Source of the DNA: Agrobacterium tumefaciens
GTDB taxonomy: Bacteria > Pseudomonadota > Alphaproteobacteria > Rhizobiales > Rhizobiaceae
NCBI RefSeq assembly: GCF_013337285.1
Contig: NZ_SUPW01000002.1
Coordinates: 496,001 to 560,000, forward strand
Length of the DNA: 64,000 nt
Reading direction: 5' to 3'
The notes below the pieces were generated by a model. The model was not told the DNA's origin, ran no database searches, and saw nothing but the letters and a program-made list of their open reading frames with translations. The position numbers and the translations under genes are program-made. Positions 8,355 to 16,546 of this stretch are shown here, piece by piece; position 1 is the stretch's first letter; every line of letters starts with the position of its first letter.

Positions 8355-9071
8355 TCAGGCGTCCGCCAACATCCGGCTGATTTTCGGCTGCACTTCGGCG
8401 ACCGGAAGCGTGATGATGGCTCGCCAGGCGTAACCGCGGGCAATCTCTTCGAATTCAAGATTACCGTCAAAGCGGCCAGCCATATTGGCCAGAACATAAC
8501 GAAGATTGGCGCGGGGCGTGACGTGGAAACGGGTGAGCCAGGCCTGCAGAAGGGTGCGGAACCACTTCGGCAATTGCTCTTGCTGGCCGAAATCGACGAT
8601 ATGCAGCGAGCCGCCGGGTTTCAGCGCCGTGAGTGCCTGCTCGATCGCCTTTTCCCAATCGGGTATCATCGATAGCGCATAGGGGATCATGACGCGGTCG
8701 AAACCGTCAGGCTGGCCGAATTCAGCGGCGCGGAAGGCAGTGGCATCGGCCACGCGCAGGATGGGGCGCTCCGCCTTGCCGGCAAAATTTTCCGATGCGG
8801 TCAGCAGCATTTCGGAAGAAATATCGAGGCCGAACAGTTTTGCCTGCGGAAACTTGCGGCTGGCCAAAAGCAGGTTGCGGCCGGTGCCACAGCCAACTTC
8901 CAGCAGCGTGCCGCCATTCGGTACGTCGAGGCCGGAAATGGTCCGGTCGCGGCCCAGAAGATAATATTTGCGGGTAATATCGTAGATATGCCGCTGGTGG
9001 CGATACATGCGGTCCATCATGCCCGCATGCGCGCTGTCTGCAAGGCCCACATTCTCGCCGATGGTTTTCAT
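8355..9071 (-). CDS. btaB: diacylglyceryl homoserine N-methyltransferase BtaB
   Basis: Second enzyme of betaine lipid synthesis: three SAM-dependent N-methylations turn diacylglyceryl homoserine into DGTS. The 238-residue class I methyltransferase has motif I LLEVGCGTGRNLL, LFGLDISSEML and the post-motif block TALKPGGSLHIVDFGQ. The start at 9071 lies in a 4-base ATGA overlap with the btaA stop, so translation is coupled. It is the partner of BtaA and lies behind the same candidate Pho box. Confidence 0.9.
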   Translation of the reverse strand: MKTIGENVGLADSAHAGMMDRMYRHQRHIYDITRKYYLLGRDRTISGLDVPNGGTLLEVGCGTGRNLLLASRKFPQAKLFGLDISSEMLLTASENFAGKAERPILRVADATAFRAAEFGQPDGFDRVMIPYALSMIPDWEKAIEQALTALKPGGSLHIVDFGQQEQLPKWFRTLLQAWLTRFHVTPRANLRYVLANMAGRFDGNLEFEEIARGYAWRAIITLPVAEVQPKISRMLADA

Positions 9072-10318
9072 GCCATAGCCCTCTGATAGATATGGAAGCC
9101 GCCATAGATTGCCGAACGGTCCATGGCGTTCAGCTCTTGCGAACGCTCCTCGAGATAGACCCACTGGTTGCGGATGTCGGTGGAGAGCCGGCCTTCGATA
9201 ACGCTTTTTTCTGCGGCGGTGCGGAAGATGACGCGCGCGCCGGGAGCAGCAGTGCGGCTGATCTGGGACCACAATTCGTTGAGCTGCCCGTCCGTCATCC
9301 AGTCCTGCGCGTCGAGGAGGATATAGCGATCAACGCCGCTTGCCGGCTTTTTGGAAAGAAGCTCGGTATAGGTGGCGTGGTGCACCGCGACGCGGGCCGT
9401 ATTGTTGCGGATCGTCTCGTAATATTCCGGCTTCAGATAGGCGGGCAGGGCGCCTTCATGCGGCTCGGGATAACGGCGTGCAAAGGCCTGCCAAGCGAAA
9501 TAATTGTCGCTGAGCGGGAAATTGCAGGCGAGCTTTTCCAGCCGCTCCCTAAGCACGGAGGCAACCGTGCCGTCGTCGGAAAGGCTGGCCAGCTCGTCAT
9601 ATTGGCGGGGCGGAATGCCGAGGCCGAAAAGCGAGCTTTTGCGCTTCGTCAGCCAGCGCACCACGGGCTTGTCGAACAGCGGCGCGACCTTGCTGTCGAA
9701 AAACTGGCGCTGTTCATCCATCGTGCGGCTATTGGCCATTTCCGTCAGCTTGACGCCGTGCAGGCGGGCCATGAGGTGACCGGCGCCGATGAAACGGCCG
9801 AGCAGGCCGGTGCGGTAGATGTTCCTGTCGAACACAGAGATGCGGCGGCGGCCGGACAGGGTGCGCTTCGACCAGTAGGCCTTGGTCGTGTCGTCGAGGT
9901 GATCGGCGATGAAACGGTCGTAACCATTGCTGTTGCTGCGCGTATTGGCGCGGCCGAAGTGACGCACCACGTCCTGATGGGCGGGCAGGTGGCGGAAGGC
10001 GGCGAGCTTCAGCTTGTTGAGGGCGATGTGATGCGGGTTCAGATCCACGACATCGATGCTGGCCGGGTTGCGGGAGAGATAGGCCAGCATGTTGCAGCCG
10101 CCCGAACCGATGGTGACGATGCGATGGCCTTCGCCCAGTTCCATCGCCTCCATGTCGATTTCCGGGTCTTCCCAGATTTGCGGATAAACGAGACCGGAGA
10201 AAAGAACTCCGAAGAACCGTTCGGACAGGCCGCTTTTCGAGAGTGCCTTGTGCTGGAGCAATGCGGACTTCAGTTTCGTGTTCTTGCTGAAGCCGGTCTT
10301 GGGTGCCGCACTCGTCAT
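9068..10318 (-). CDS. btaA: SAM:diacylglycerol 3-amino-3-carboxypropyltransferase BtaA
   Basis: First enzyme of DGTS synthesis: transfers the 3-amino-3-carboxypropyl group of SAM to diacylglycerol. The 416-residue product has the BtaA features VYPQIWEDPEIDMEAMEL, the SAM-binding ITIGSGGCN-like segment (VTIGSGGCNMLAYL), VDLNPHHIALNKLKLAA, and the late LLDAQDWMTD and VIFRTAAEKS segments. GAGAGGTGA precedes the ATG. In Sinorhizobium and Agrobacterium this pathway replaces phospholipids when phosphate is scarce. A Pho-box-like sequence lies 44-61 bases upstream. Confidence 0.93.
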   Translation of the reverse strand: MTSAAPKTGFSKNTKLKSALLQHKALSKSGLSERFFGVLFSGLVYPQIWEDPEIDMEAMELGEGHRIVTIGSGGCNMLAYLSRNPASIDVVDLNPHHIALNKLKLAAFRHLPAHQDVVRHFGRANTRSNSNGYDRFIADHLDDTTKAYWSKRTLSGRRRISVFDRNIYRTGLLGRFIGAGHLMARLHGVKLTEMANSRTMDEQRQFFDSKVAPLFDKPVVRWLTKRKSSLFGLGIPPRQYDELASLSDDGTVASVLRERLEKLACNFPLSDNYFAWQAFARRYPEPHEGALPAYLKPEYYETIRNNTARVAVHHATYTELLSKKPASGVDRYILLDAQDWMTDGQLNELWSQISRTAAPGARVIFRTAAEKSVIEGRLSTDIRNQWVYLEERSQELNAMDRSAIYGGFHIYQRAMA

Positions 10319-10361
10319 ATGTTCACCTCTCAGTCGATTGAGAGGCGTCTACAGCCGTGAC

Positions 10362-10379
10362 GCTACAGTTTGATGACAG
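10362..10379 (-). promoter_or_regulatory. candidate Pho box (PhoB site) upstream of btaAB
   Basis: Read on the minus strand the site is CTGTCATCAAACTGTAGC. The first half is the exact CTGTCAT repeat and the second keeps CTGT, with four bases between, as in CTGTCAT-N4-CTGTCAT. It points toward btaA and fits known phosphate-starvation induction of rhizobial betaine lipids. Confidence 0.75.
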
Positions 10380-10503
10380 GGGCTGTGGGTGAAAGCAACG
10401 AATCAGAAAGACGGTGGGAAACCAGCCCGTGCCCGCCCTGAACCGCACACCAAAGAACAGCGGCGTCGCTAGATGGGAATGCGAGCCACGCACTCACGCA
10501 GAC

Positions 10504-10587
10504 GTCATCTTCGGGCTTGTCCCGAGGATCTGCAACGGATCGATTTTTTCGATGCGCTTAGATCCTTGGGACAAGCCCAAGGATGAC
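10504..10587. repeat. RIME-like imperfect palindromic intergenic element
   Basis: GTCATCTTCGGGCTTGTCCC at the left arm pairs with GGGACAAGCCCAAGGATGAC at the right arm, with GAGGATC/GATCCTT continuing inward and a short spacer. The arms and length match the Rhizobium-specific intergenic mosaic element (RIME1) type as I know it. It sits in the 340-base gap between btaA and the SLT gene, and could also fold as an RNA hairpin. Confidence 0.8.
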
Positions 10588-10658
10588 GAAACAACGTACC
10601 TGGCATGTTTACCAGAGAAGCTGCAAGCTGCGTGGCTTCTCCACCATAGTCAAAGCTA

Positions 10659-11738
10659 TTACTTCCGCAGAACGTGCAGCATGCCCTTGCGCTTGGCGTC
10701 GTAATAATAACCGCGGGCATAAAGACGGACCGCGTTGTCGCGGTTGTTATCGGCCACCAGCCACGCGCCGCTCAGATATTTGACGGCGTATTTGAGGTTG
10801 GTTTCGGCATCGAACAGGCCAGAGGCAGGGCCATCGAAGCCCATGGAGCGGGCCGTGGCGTGCCTGATCTGCATCAGGCCGAAATTGCCGCTGTTATAGG
10901 CGCCGGGATTGTACATGCTCTCACGCTGCACAACGCGGTGAACCAGATCTTCCGGCACATTATACATGACGGCATATTTGGAAATCAGCCCGCTCAGCTT
11001 TTCGCGCCCTGCGGGCGCTGCTTTGAGCGGCACCGTCATCGCTTCGTTCTGCCGGATGGCGGCAAGGGCGGCGTTGGTGGGGCCGGAGGCGTAAGCGAGA
11101 ACCGTGCTGTCCGGCTTCGGCAGCGGAATGACTTTCCGCTCGGCCGTCAGTTCCGTGCCGATGGAAGGCGAGCCGGGTGGCGGCGGTGCGGGCGGGAAGC
11201 TGCCCTTCACGGCAACGACCTGTGGCAGATCGGCGGCGGCGTTGTGAGCGGCCGGTTTTGCCGCAGCACTGGCGGTTTCGATCGCGGCCGCAGCCGGAGT
11301 GGCGTTTGTCGGTGCGAGAGCTGCTGCCGCGGTCGGCGCGGATGTTGTCACACCTGCCTGCGCCACTTCGACCGGCTGTTGCATCTGCGCGGAGATTGCC
11401 GCGGCGGCGGCGATTTCAGAAGCCGGCGGCAGGGCCACGCGTCCGCCCTTGACGGCGACTGCGGTGGGAAGTGCTGCAGGCTGGGGAGCGGTTGCCGCAT
11501 CAGCGGTCTGGGTCGCCGGTGCGGCGGCTGTTGCGCCGGGTACCGTTTCGGCTGCTGCCGTCTGCGTCGATGCCTGGGCGGGTGCCGTAGCGGGGTTGAC
11601 TGTCGCGATTTTCGGGCCGTTCGGACCTTCCTTCGCGGTATATTCGACGCTGGTGCAGCCGCTCAATGCCAATGCCAGACCCACGGTGGAAGACAGAAGA
11701 AGTGCACTTCTTCCGCGGAATTTGCCCGAATTTCGCAT
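10659..11738 (-). CDS. lipoprotein lytic transglycosylase (SLT domain) with Ala/Pro/Thr-rich linker
   Basis: A 359-residue predicted lipoprotein: signal with lipobox LSGC at ~25-28, then about 190 residues of Ala, Thr and Pro-rich low complexity, then an SLT transglycosylase domain. The catalytic Glu is in VVQRESMYNPGAYN, followed by GNFGLMQIRHATARSMGF and TNLKYAVKYLSGAW. The C-terminus is basic. The linker probably lets an outer-membrane-anchored enzyme reach the murein. It cleaves glycan strands nonhydrolytically. Confidence 0.9.
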   Translation of the reverse strand: MRNSGKFRGRSALLLSSTVGLALALSGCTSVEYTAKEGPNGPKIATVNPATAPAQASTQTAAAETVPGATAAAPATQTADAATAPQPAALPTAVAVKGGRVALPPASEIAAAAAISAQMQQPVEVAQAGVTTSAPTAAAALAPTNATPAAAAIETASAAAKPAAHNAAADLPQVVAVKGSFPPAPPPPGSPSIGTELTAERKVIPLPKPDSTVLAYASGPTNAALAAIRQNEAMTVPLKAAPAGREKLSGLISKYAVMYNVPEDLVHRVVQRESMYNPGAYNSGNFGLMQIRHATARSMGFDGPASGLFDAETNLKYAVKYLSGAWLVADNNRDNAVRLYARGYYYDAKRKGMLHVLRK

Positions 11739-11863
11739 GTTGCCGCCTTCGTTATGCCTGTCTCTCGATACCCCCGCGTCAAGCGAAGCAGGCAGTGTCC
11801 CGTCGAGCCTTCATTAACCTATTGTAAGGATAGCGGCAAGCCGCGACGTGGCATCCCGGTTTT

Positions 11864-12499
11864 TCAGGCCGCGATGCGCCTGTATCCGGCGCTGACGGCG
11901 CGGCCGGAAATGAAGTGGGTGCGGTACTTCGGCCGGATTTTTTTCTCGCCGGACATGCGGCGCACCAGCGTCAGTGTGGCGCCGGCAAACAGCGCCTGTG
12001 CGGTCAGAACGGCGAGCGCCACGAGCAGGATCGCGGCCTGCGCCATGGCGAGTGTTTCCACGGCGTTGCCGGAGGTGGAAATGAATTGCGGCAACAGCGC
12101 CAGAAAGAATGTGAAGTAGCGCGGGCGCAACGCGGCAATGGCGTAACAATCGCGGAAAATGCCGCTCCATGATTTGCCTGGCAGATTGTCGTTATCGGCA
12201 TTGGCCGCCTGGGCGGCGGGTGTCGCAAAAGTCCACAACAGAAACAGCATCAGCCAGCCGATGCCGGCCCATTGCACTATGCCCAGAAAGGATTGCGGCA
12301 GATAAGCCAGACCGGCCACCGGAATGGCCGAGATCGTCATGGCTGTGACGATGCCGAGCGCGCCGCCGCTGACGGAGGCGAAGATGGTCTTCTTGCCGCG
12401 GATGGCGGCATAGGAAGCGACAGAGAACACAAGGGGAGAAGGAAGTGCGAACACAACGGCACATGCTGCACAAAAAATCAGCCAGGCCTGTCCAGACAT
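11864..12499 (-). CDS. LysE/RhtB family amino-acid exporter
   Basis: A 211-residue membrane protein with about five or six hydrophobic segments. The N-terminus has a LysE-like pattern (LPSPLVFSVASYAAIRGKKTIFASVSGGALGIVTAM), followed by a variable loop and SWSGIFRDCYAIAALRPRYFTFFLALLPQFI, the typical second half with the LNPK-like position degenerated to LRPR. The start at 12499 follows AGGAGGAAAA. The exported substrate is unknown. It lies 51 bases downstream of pfp on the same strand, so cotranscription is possible. Confidence 0.85.
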   Translation of the reverse strand: MSGQAWLIFCAACAVVFALPSPLVFSVASYAAIRGKKTIFASVSGGALGIVTAMTISAIPVAGLAYLPQSFLGIVQWAGIGWLMLFLLWTFATPAAQAANADNDNLPGKSWSGIFRDCYAIAALRPRYFTFFLALLPQFISTSGNAVETLAMAQAAILLVALAVLTAQALFAGATLTLVRRMSGEKKIRPKYRTHFISGRAVSAGYRRIAA

Positions 12500-12550
12500 T
12501 CTTTTCCTCCTTGCCCTCCCTGTCACCGCATTAATTAGCCTATCGTAAAA

Positions 12551-13765
12551 TTAGGCCGCTGTGAACGGTTGACCGACGTGTTCCATCACTTCGGTAAACC
12601 ATTTTGCAGAAAGGTCGAAATGCTTTCCGCCCTTGATACGCGGAAACTCGATCGTCCGCAATTTGCCGTTCTGATCTTCATCATGGCCGGTGACGCCGGA
12701 GACCTTGTTGAGCGCGCTTTCGACGGCGAGATCGACCATGCCCTGGATGAGGCGCAGATCGGCGCCATTTGCCGGCGCGGACCGGGCGAAATAGCCTGAC
12801 TTCTGTACCATGGAGCGTTCCGCGCTGATAAGGCCGGCAAATTGCTTCTGGAACCAGCCGCCGACATTGATGGTGTCGATCTTCACATGGCCGAAGGCGT
12901 CGCGCTTGACGGCTTCGCCGGACGATTCCCGTTCGGCAACGATCGAATCAAGGCCGGCTCCTTCGGAGACAAACAGCGTGACGTAGCCGTGTTTGTCCAT
13001 GATCGCCTTCAAACGCTCGGCTTCCGCCTCGATGTCGAAGGCCATTTCCGGCAGGTAGATGCCGTCGATGTTCTTCATCTGCGTGTTCATCATCAGGCCT
13101 TCGACATATTCATTGCCGCTGGTCTTCTGGATATAGGCGCGCGCGGTTGCCGCTGTCAGCCAGCCGCAATGGCGGCCCATGACTTCGTGGATCACGAAGG
13201 TCTTCGGCGCAGCGCTCTGTTCGTTGCTGACATTGTCGAAGAAGGCGGCACCAACTTCGGCGGCGGTCCATGCGCCGAGAGACTGCTTGATCGGCACCAC
13301 GTCATTATCCACCGTCTTCGGCAGGCCGACGACGGTGAGGTCGTAACCATTGGCGCCGAGATAGGCGGCGAGGTCGGCGGCCGTGGTATTGGTATCGTCG
13401 CCGCCGATGGTGTGGAGAATGGTGATGCCGTCAGCGGCCAGCCGTTCTGCGGCGACGCGCAGCGGGTTTTCACCCTCCTTGACCAGCCCACGCTTGGCGC
13501 AATCGGCGGCGTTGGTGAGCTTGACGCGGCTGTTGCCGATGGGCGAACCGCCATAACGATGTAACAGATGCGCCTTTTCGCGCATGTCCTTGTTGATCTC
13601 GATGCGATCGCCCAGAAGCACGCCCTGATAACCGGAGCGATAGGCCACGATGTCGATTTCAGGCGCAACGTCGCTGTAGCGCTCGATCAGGCCGCCAACG
13701 GCCGAAGAGAGACAGGGGGCAAGGCCACCCGCGGTCAGCATTGCGACTTTCTGTTTGGCCATCAT
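12551..13765 (-). CDS. pfp: pyrophosphate-dependent 6-phosphofructokinase
   Basis: Reversibly phosphorylates fructose 6-phosphate to the 1,6-bisphosphate using PPi. The 404-residue product has GGDD at 121-124 and PKTVDND at 149-155. In this superfamily GGDG and PKTIDGD go with ATP, whereas an Asp at the second GGDD position goes with pyrophosphate. Further landmarks are MGRHCGWLTAATA and the YFARSAPAN region. AAAGGAG precedes the ATG pair at 13765/13762. Most rhizobia lack ATP-PFK and use Entner-Doudoroff, so this enzyme likely works in the gluconeogenic direction. Confidence 0.92.
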   Translation of the reverse strand: MMAKQKVAMLTAGGLAPCLSSAVGGLIERYSDVAPEIDIVAYRSGYQGVLLGDRIEINKDMREKAHLLHRYGGSPIGNSRVKLTNAADCAKRGLVKEGENPLRVAAERLAADGITILHTIGGDDTNTTAADLAAYLGANGYDLTVVGLPKTVDNDVVPIKQSLGAWTAAEVGAAFFDNVSNEQSAAPKTFVIHEVMGRHCGWLTAATARAYIQKTSGNEYVEGLMMNTQMKNIDGIYLPEMAFDIEAEAERLKAIMDKHGYVTLFVSEGAGLDSIVAERESSGEAVKRDAFGHVKIDTINVGGWFQKQFAGLISAERSMVQKSGYFARSAPANGADLRLIQGMVDLAVESALNKVSGVTGHDEDQNGKLRTIEFPRIKGGKHFDLSAKWFTEVMEHVGQPFTAA

Positions 13766-14081
13766 GGCTCTCCTTTTTGCATATACTCAAATACATGTCT
13801 GGCAAATGGATGCGACAGCCGCGTGTAGGTGTAAAGTGAATTTATCAAGAAAAACGCCGATTTCTCGCGGGTTTTCAGCGGCTTGAGGAAACTGGCCGAA
13901 TATAATCGTTTCAATCCGCATCAAGGCTGCCAGCTGCCGGTGTCCACTCGTTGCGCCTGTGGAAAACCCGGGTCATGCTGTTTGCCCCGCTCTTGTTCCT
14001 GAAGCAAAACTGTCGCAAAGATGAATAAAAGTTAATGCCGCAGCACTGCCGGACATATTGCATTCACGGTAATATCCCGTC
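13766..14081. other. 316-base divergent intergenic region pfp / J-domain gene
   Basis: It holds the pfp ribosome-binding site at its left edge and presumably two divergent promoters. I see no small gene, repeat or strong hairpin in it. Confidence 0.6.
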
Positions 14082-14834
14082 ATGCTTGGCGTCATGATGT
14101 TCGATTTTGCCTGTCTGCAAATTTCATCCCTGTGGGAGCGGCTGCTCGGCGCAATCGGCGACGCTGCAGGTGGTGCGCTTGGACGCGTGGTTGAAGCCAT
14201 CCGTACCCTGTTCGAAGGTGATCCGGAGACGCGGCGCAAGGTTTCCTTTTCCGTAGCGATTATCGCACTCTCCGCCAAGATGGCGAAGGCTGATGGCGTC
14301 GTCAACGATGCCGAGGTGCGCGCCTTCCGGCAGATCTTCGATTTTCCCGAAGAAGAAGCGCGAAACGTTGCCCGTCTTTATAATCTCGCGCGTCAGGACG
14401 TCGCCGGGTACGAGGCTTATGCCGAGCGGCTGGCCGGTCTTTGCGGTTCCGGCCACGACAATTGCGAGATGCTGGAAAGCGTCATCGACGGCCTGTTCCA
14501 TATCGCCAAGGCCGATGGGCTGATCCATGAGCGGGAGCTGGCCTTCCTCGGCCGGATCGCGGAAATCTTTCATATCACCGAAGACCACTTCGAAACGATC
14601 ATGGCGCGGCATGTCCATATGGACGGGCGTGATCCTTATCGCGTGCTCGGCGTTTCGCCCTCGGACGACTTTCTGGATATTCGCAAGCGTTACCGTTCGC
14701 TGGTTGCCGAACACCATCCCGACAAGCTGATTGCACGGGGCGTGCCGATGGAATTGCATGCTGCCGCCAATGAGCGTATGGCGGCTCTCAACGCCGCCTA
14801 TGCGGCCATCGAGAAAGAACGCCGCGTCGCATGA
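14082..14834 (+). CDS. TerB-like plus J-domain protein (DjlA type)
   Basis: A 250-residue protein with an N-terminal amphipathic stretch, a helical TerB/DjlA-N-like domain at ~45-175 (VSFSVAIIALSAKMAKADGVVNDAEVRAF, repeated as IDGLFHIAKADGLIHERELAFL) and a C-terminal J domain from ~183 (DPYRVLGVSPSDD) containing the HPD tripeptide in EHHPDK. J-domain proteins stimulate DnaK ATPase. The start is uncertain (ATG 14082, 14094 or 14097), with no clear ribosome-binding site. It overlaps the following amidase gene by four bases, suggesting cotranslation. Confidence 0.88.
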   Translation: MLGVMMFDFACLQISSLWERLLGAIGDAAGGALGRVVEAIRTLFEGDPETRRKVSFSVAIIALSAKMAKADGVVNDAEVRAFRQIFDFPEEEARNVARLYNLARQDVAGYEAYAERLAGLCGSGHDNCEMLESVIDGLFHIAKADGLIHERELAFLGRIAEIFHITEDHFETIMARHVHMDGRDPYRVLGVSPSDDFLDIRKRYRSLVAEHHPDKLIARGVPMELHAAANERMAALNAAYAAIEKERRVA

Positions 14835-15610
14835 ATGAATGTCTGCCGGATTTTACCCCGGATTTTCCGGGCGCAGCCGTTGCGCCGTCGCCTAACCATG
14901 GCGAGAGACTTGATGTTGTCGGCCCTGATATCATTCTCCTGCATTATACCGGCATGACGACAGCGGACGGCGCGCTGTCGTGGCTCTGCAATCCCGAATC
15001 ACAAGTCTCCAGCCACTACTTCGTCTTCGAGGACGGCCGCGTCATCCAGATGGTGCCGGAAACCCGTCGCGCCTGGCATGCGGGCAAAAGCACCTGGGCG
15101 GGGGATCAAGACATTAATTCCCGCTCCATCGGCATCGAAATCGCCAATCAGGGCCACCCCGGCGGTTTGCCGGAATTCCCGAAAAAACAGGTCGACGCCG
15201 TCATCGAATTGTGTCGCGATTGCGGCCAGCGCTGGAATATCGCGCCTGAGCGGGTGCTGGCGCATTCCGATGTAGCGCCAATCCGTAAGGTCGATCCGGG
15301 TGAGAAATTCCCGTGGGACATCCTGTCGCAGCATGGCGTTGGCCATTGGGTAGAGCCTGCGCCGATCCGCGGCGGGCGTTTTTTCCAGCGCGGCGATCAT
15401 GGTCAGCCCGTCGAGGCGTTGCAATCGATGCTGTCCATTTATGGATATGGCGTTGAAATAACAGGTTCTTATTGCGAAAAGACCGAAGGCGCCGTGGCTG
15501 CCTTCCAGCGGCATTTCCGCCCGGCGCTTGTGGATGGCATTGCGGATTTTTCCACCATCGACACGTTGCATCGGCTGATCACCAGCCTGCCGAAATTTTC
15601 GGCCGCCTGA
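14831..15610 (+). CDS. N-acetylmuramoyl-L-alanine amidase (AmiD-type, Amidase_2) with PG-binding domain
   Basis: A zinc amidase that cuts the MurNAc-L-Ala bond. The 259-residue product has the first zinc His in IILLHYTGM, SSHYFVFEDGRVIQMVPE, RAWHAGKSTW, NSRSIGIEIANQGH and the last zinc region VLAHSDVAPIRKVDPGEKFPW, then a PG_binding_1 repeat (GQPVEALQSMLSIYGYG...AAFQRHFRP). There is no signal peptide, so it may act on recycled muropeptides in the cytosol or leave by another route. The start lies inside an ATGA overlap with the J-domain gene. Confidence 0.92.
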   Translation: MNECLPDFTPDFPGAAVAPSPNHGERLDVVGPDIILLHYTGMTTADGALSWLCNPESQVSSHYFVFEDGRVIQMVPETRRAWHAGKSTWAGDQDINSRSIGIEIANQGHPGGLPEFPKKQVDAVIELCRDCGQRWNIAPERVLAHSDVAPIRKVDPGEKFPWDILSQHGVGHWVEPAPIRGGRFFQRGDHGQPVEALQSMLSIYGYGVEITGSYCEKTEGAVAAFQRHFRPALVDGIADFSTIDTLHRLITSLPKFSAA

Positions 15611-15857
15611 ACGCGAATTCTGGAAAATAGTTCCTTGTTTTCCGGGCTTTCAAGTCGCTTTTTTTGATGTGCCACAGTTAATCCGCATTGAGGAAGTTTA
15701 AGAACAGCACTGTATGCGGTGCCGTTCTTCAGGGGAACCAGCCGTCAATATCAATCAAGGAGACTGGACTGCGGAAGGTCACGATCGACTTTCCGGGTGC
15801 TCACTATTTGTGTCATTTCATTGGTTCAGTCATCCGATCTGGAGACTTTTTCTACAT

Positions 15858-16397
15858 ATGAACAGGGTTGTTGTTGCTGTTGCAGCGGGTGTTGTTATGC
15901 TCGCTTCACAGGCGGGGATTGCTTTTGCCAAAGACGAGGACGTCAAGACCAAAACCGTGACGCTGGAGACCTTCTTCCGCAAGCCCGGTTATCCCATTCC
16001 GGAAAAGAGTCTGCCTTCGTCGCTCAAGAATGGTTATTCCGATCTGATCGTCAAATATGCCAAGCGTTATGGCGTTCCGACCAATCTGGCGCATGCCGTG
16101 GTGTCAGTGGAAAGCAAGTTCAACCCCAAGGCGCGCGGCAGTGCCGGCGAGGTCGGGCTGATGCAGATCAAGCCGGCAACGGCGCGCATGATGGGCTTTC
16201 GCGGCACGACAAAGGCGCTCTATGATCCCGAGACCAATATTCGCTGGGGCATGCAATATCTGGCGACCGCCCATCAGCTTGGCGGCGGTGAGGTCTGCAG
16301 CACCATCCTGCGTTATAATGCCGGCCATGGCGCCACACGGATGAATCCGGTGTCCAAACGTTATTGCGGCAAGGTGCAGGCGCTGCTGGCCAGCTGA
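15858..16397 (+). CDS. SLT-domain lytic transglycosylase
   Basis: A compact 179-residue secreted enzyme: signal peptide MNRVVVAVAAGVVMLASQA...AFA, a short linker, then the SLT fold with catalytic Glu in VVSVESKFNPKARGSAGEVG, LMQIKPATARMMGF, TNIRWGMQYLATA and the final ILRYNAGHG motif. The ATG at 15858 gives a canonical signal peptide; upstream in-frame extension does not. It probably acts in the periplasm. Confidence 0.9.
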   Translation: MNRVVVAVAAGVVMLASQAGIAFAKDEDVKTKTVTLETFFRKPGYPIPEKSLPSSLKNGYSDLIVKYAKRYGVPTNLAHAVVSVESKFNPKARGSAGEVGLMQIKPATARMMGFRGTTKALYDPETNIRWGMQYLATAHQLGGGEVCSTILRYNAGHGATRMNPVSKRYCGKVQALLAS

Positions 16398-16420
16398 GGT
16401 CCGAGTATCTTTCAGGAAGC

Positions 16421-16459
16421 ATTTCCTGGAAAAGCGGAACGGGTTTTCCGCCCGGAAAT
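16421..16459. repeat. imperfect inverted repeat between SLT and oxidase genes
   Basis: ATTTCC-T-GGAAAA (16421-16433) is mirrored by TTTTCC-GCCC-GGAAAT (16444-16459), forming a nested hairpin around AGCGGAACGGG. It resembles short palindromic repeats scattered between rhizobial genes; copy number cannot be judged from one window. Confidence 0.5.
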
Positions 16460-16546
16460 CCGACAACGCCCCAGGCTTTTGCGAAAAGCGATTCCGGTTC
16501 GCGCAGGCATGCTGTAGTCAGGAATAAATCTGATACGGAGCATGTC

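Noticed and set aside
8355-9272. N-terminal extension of btaB into btaA
   Set aside because: The first 67 residues come from the wrong frame of btaA; the ATGA overlap start at 9071 gives a normal-length enzyme.
10414-10704. 96-residue frame after btaA on the + strand
   Set aside because: It reads through the RIME-like palindrome and into the SLT gene; not a credible protein.
10674-12119. Long + strand frame opposite the SLT lipoprotein
   Set aside because: It is Cys, Gly and Arg-rich because it mirrors the Ala-rich linker; no domain or start signal.
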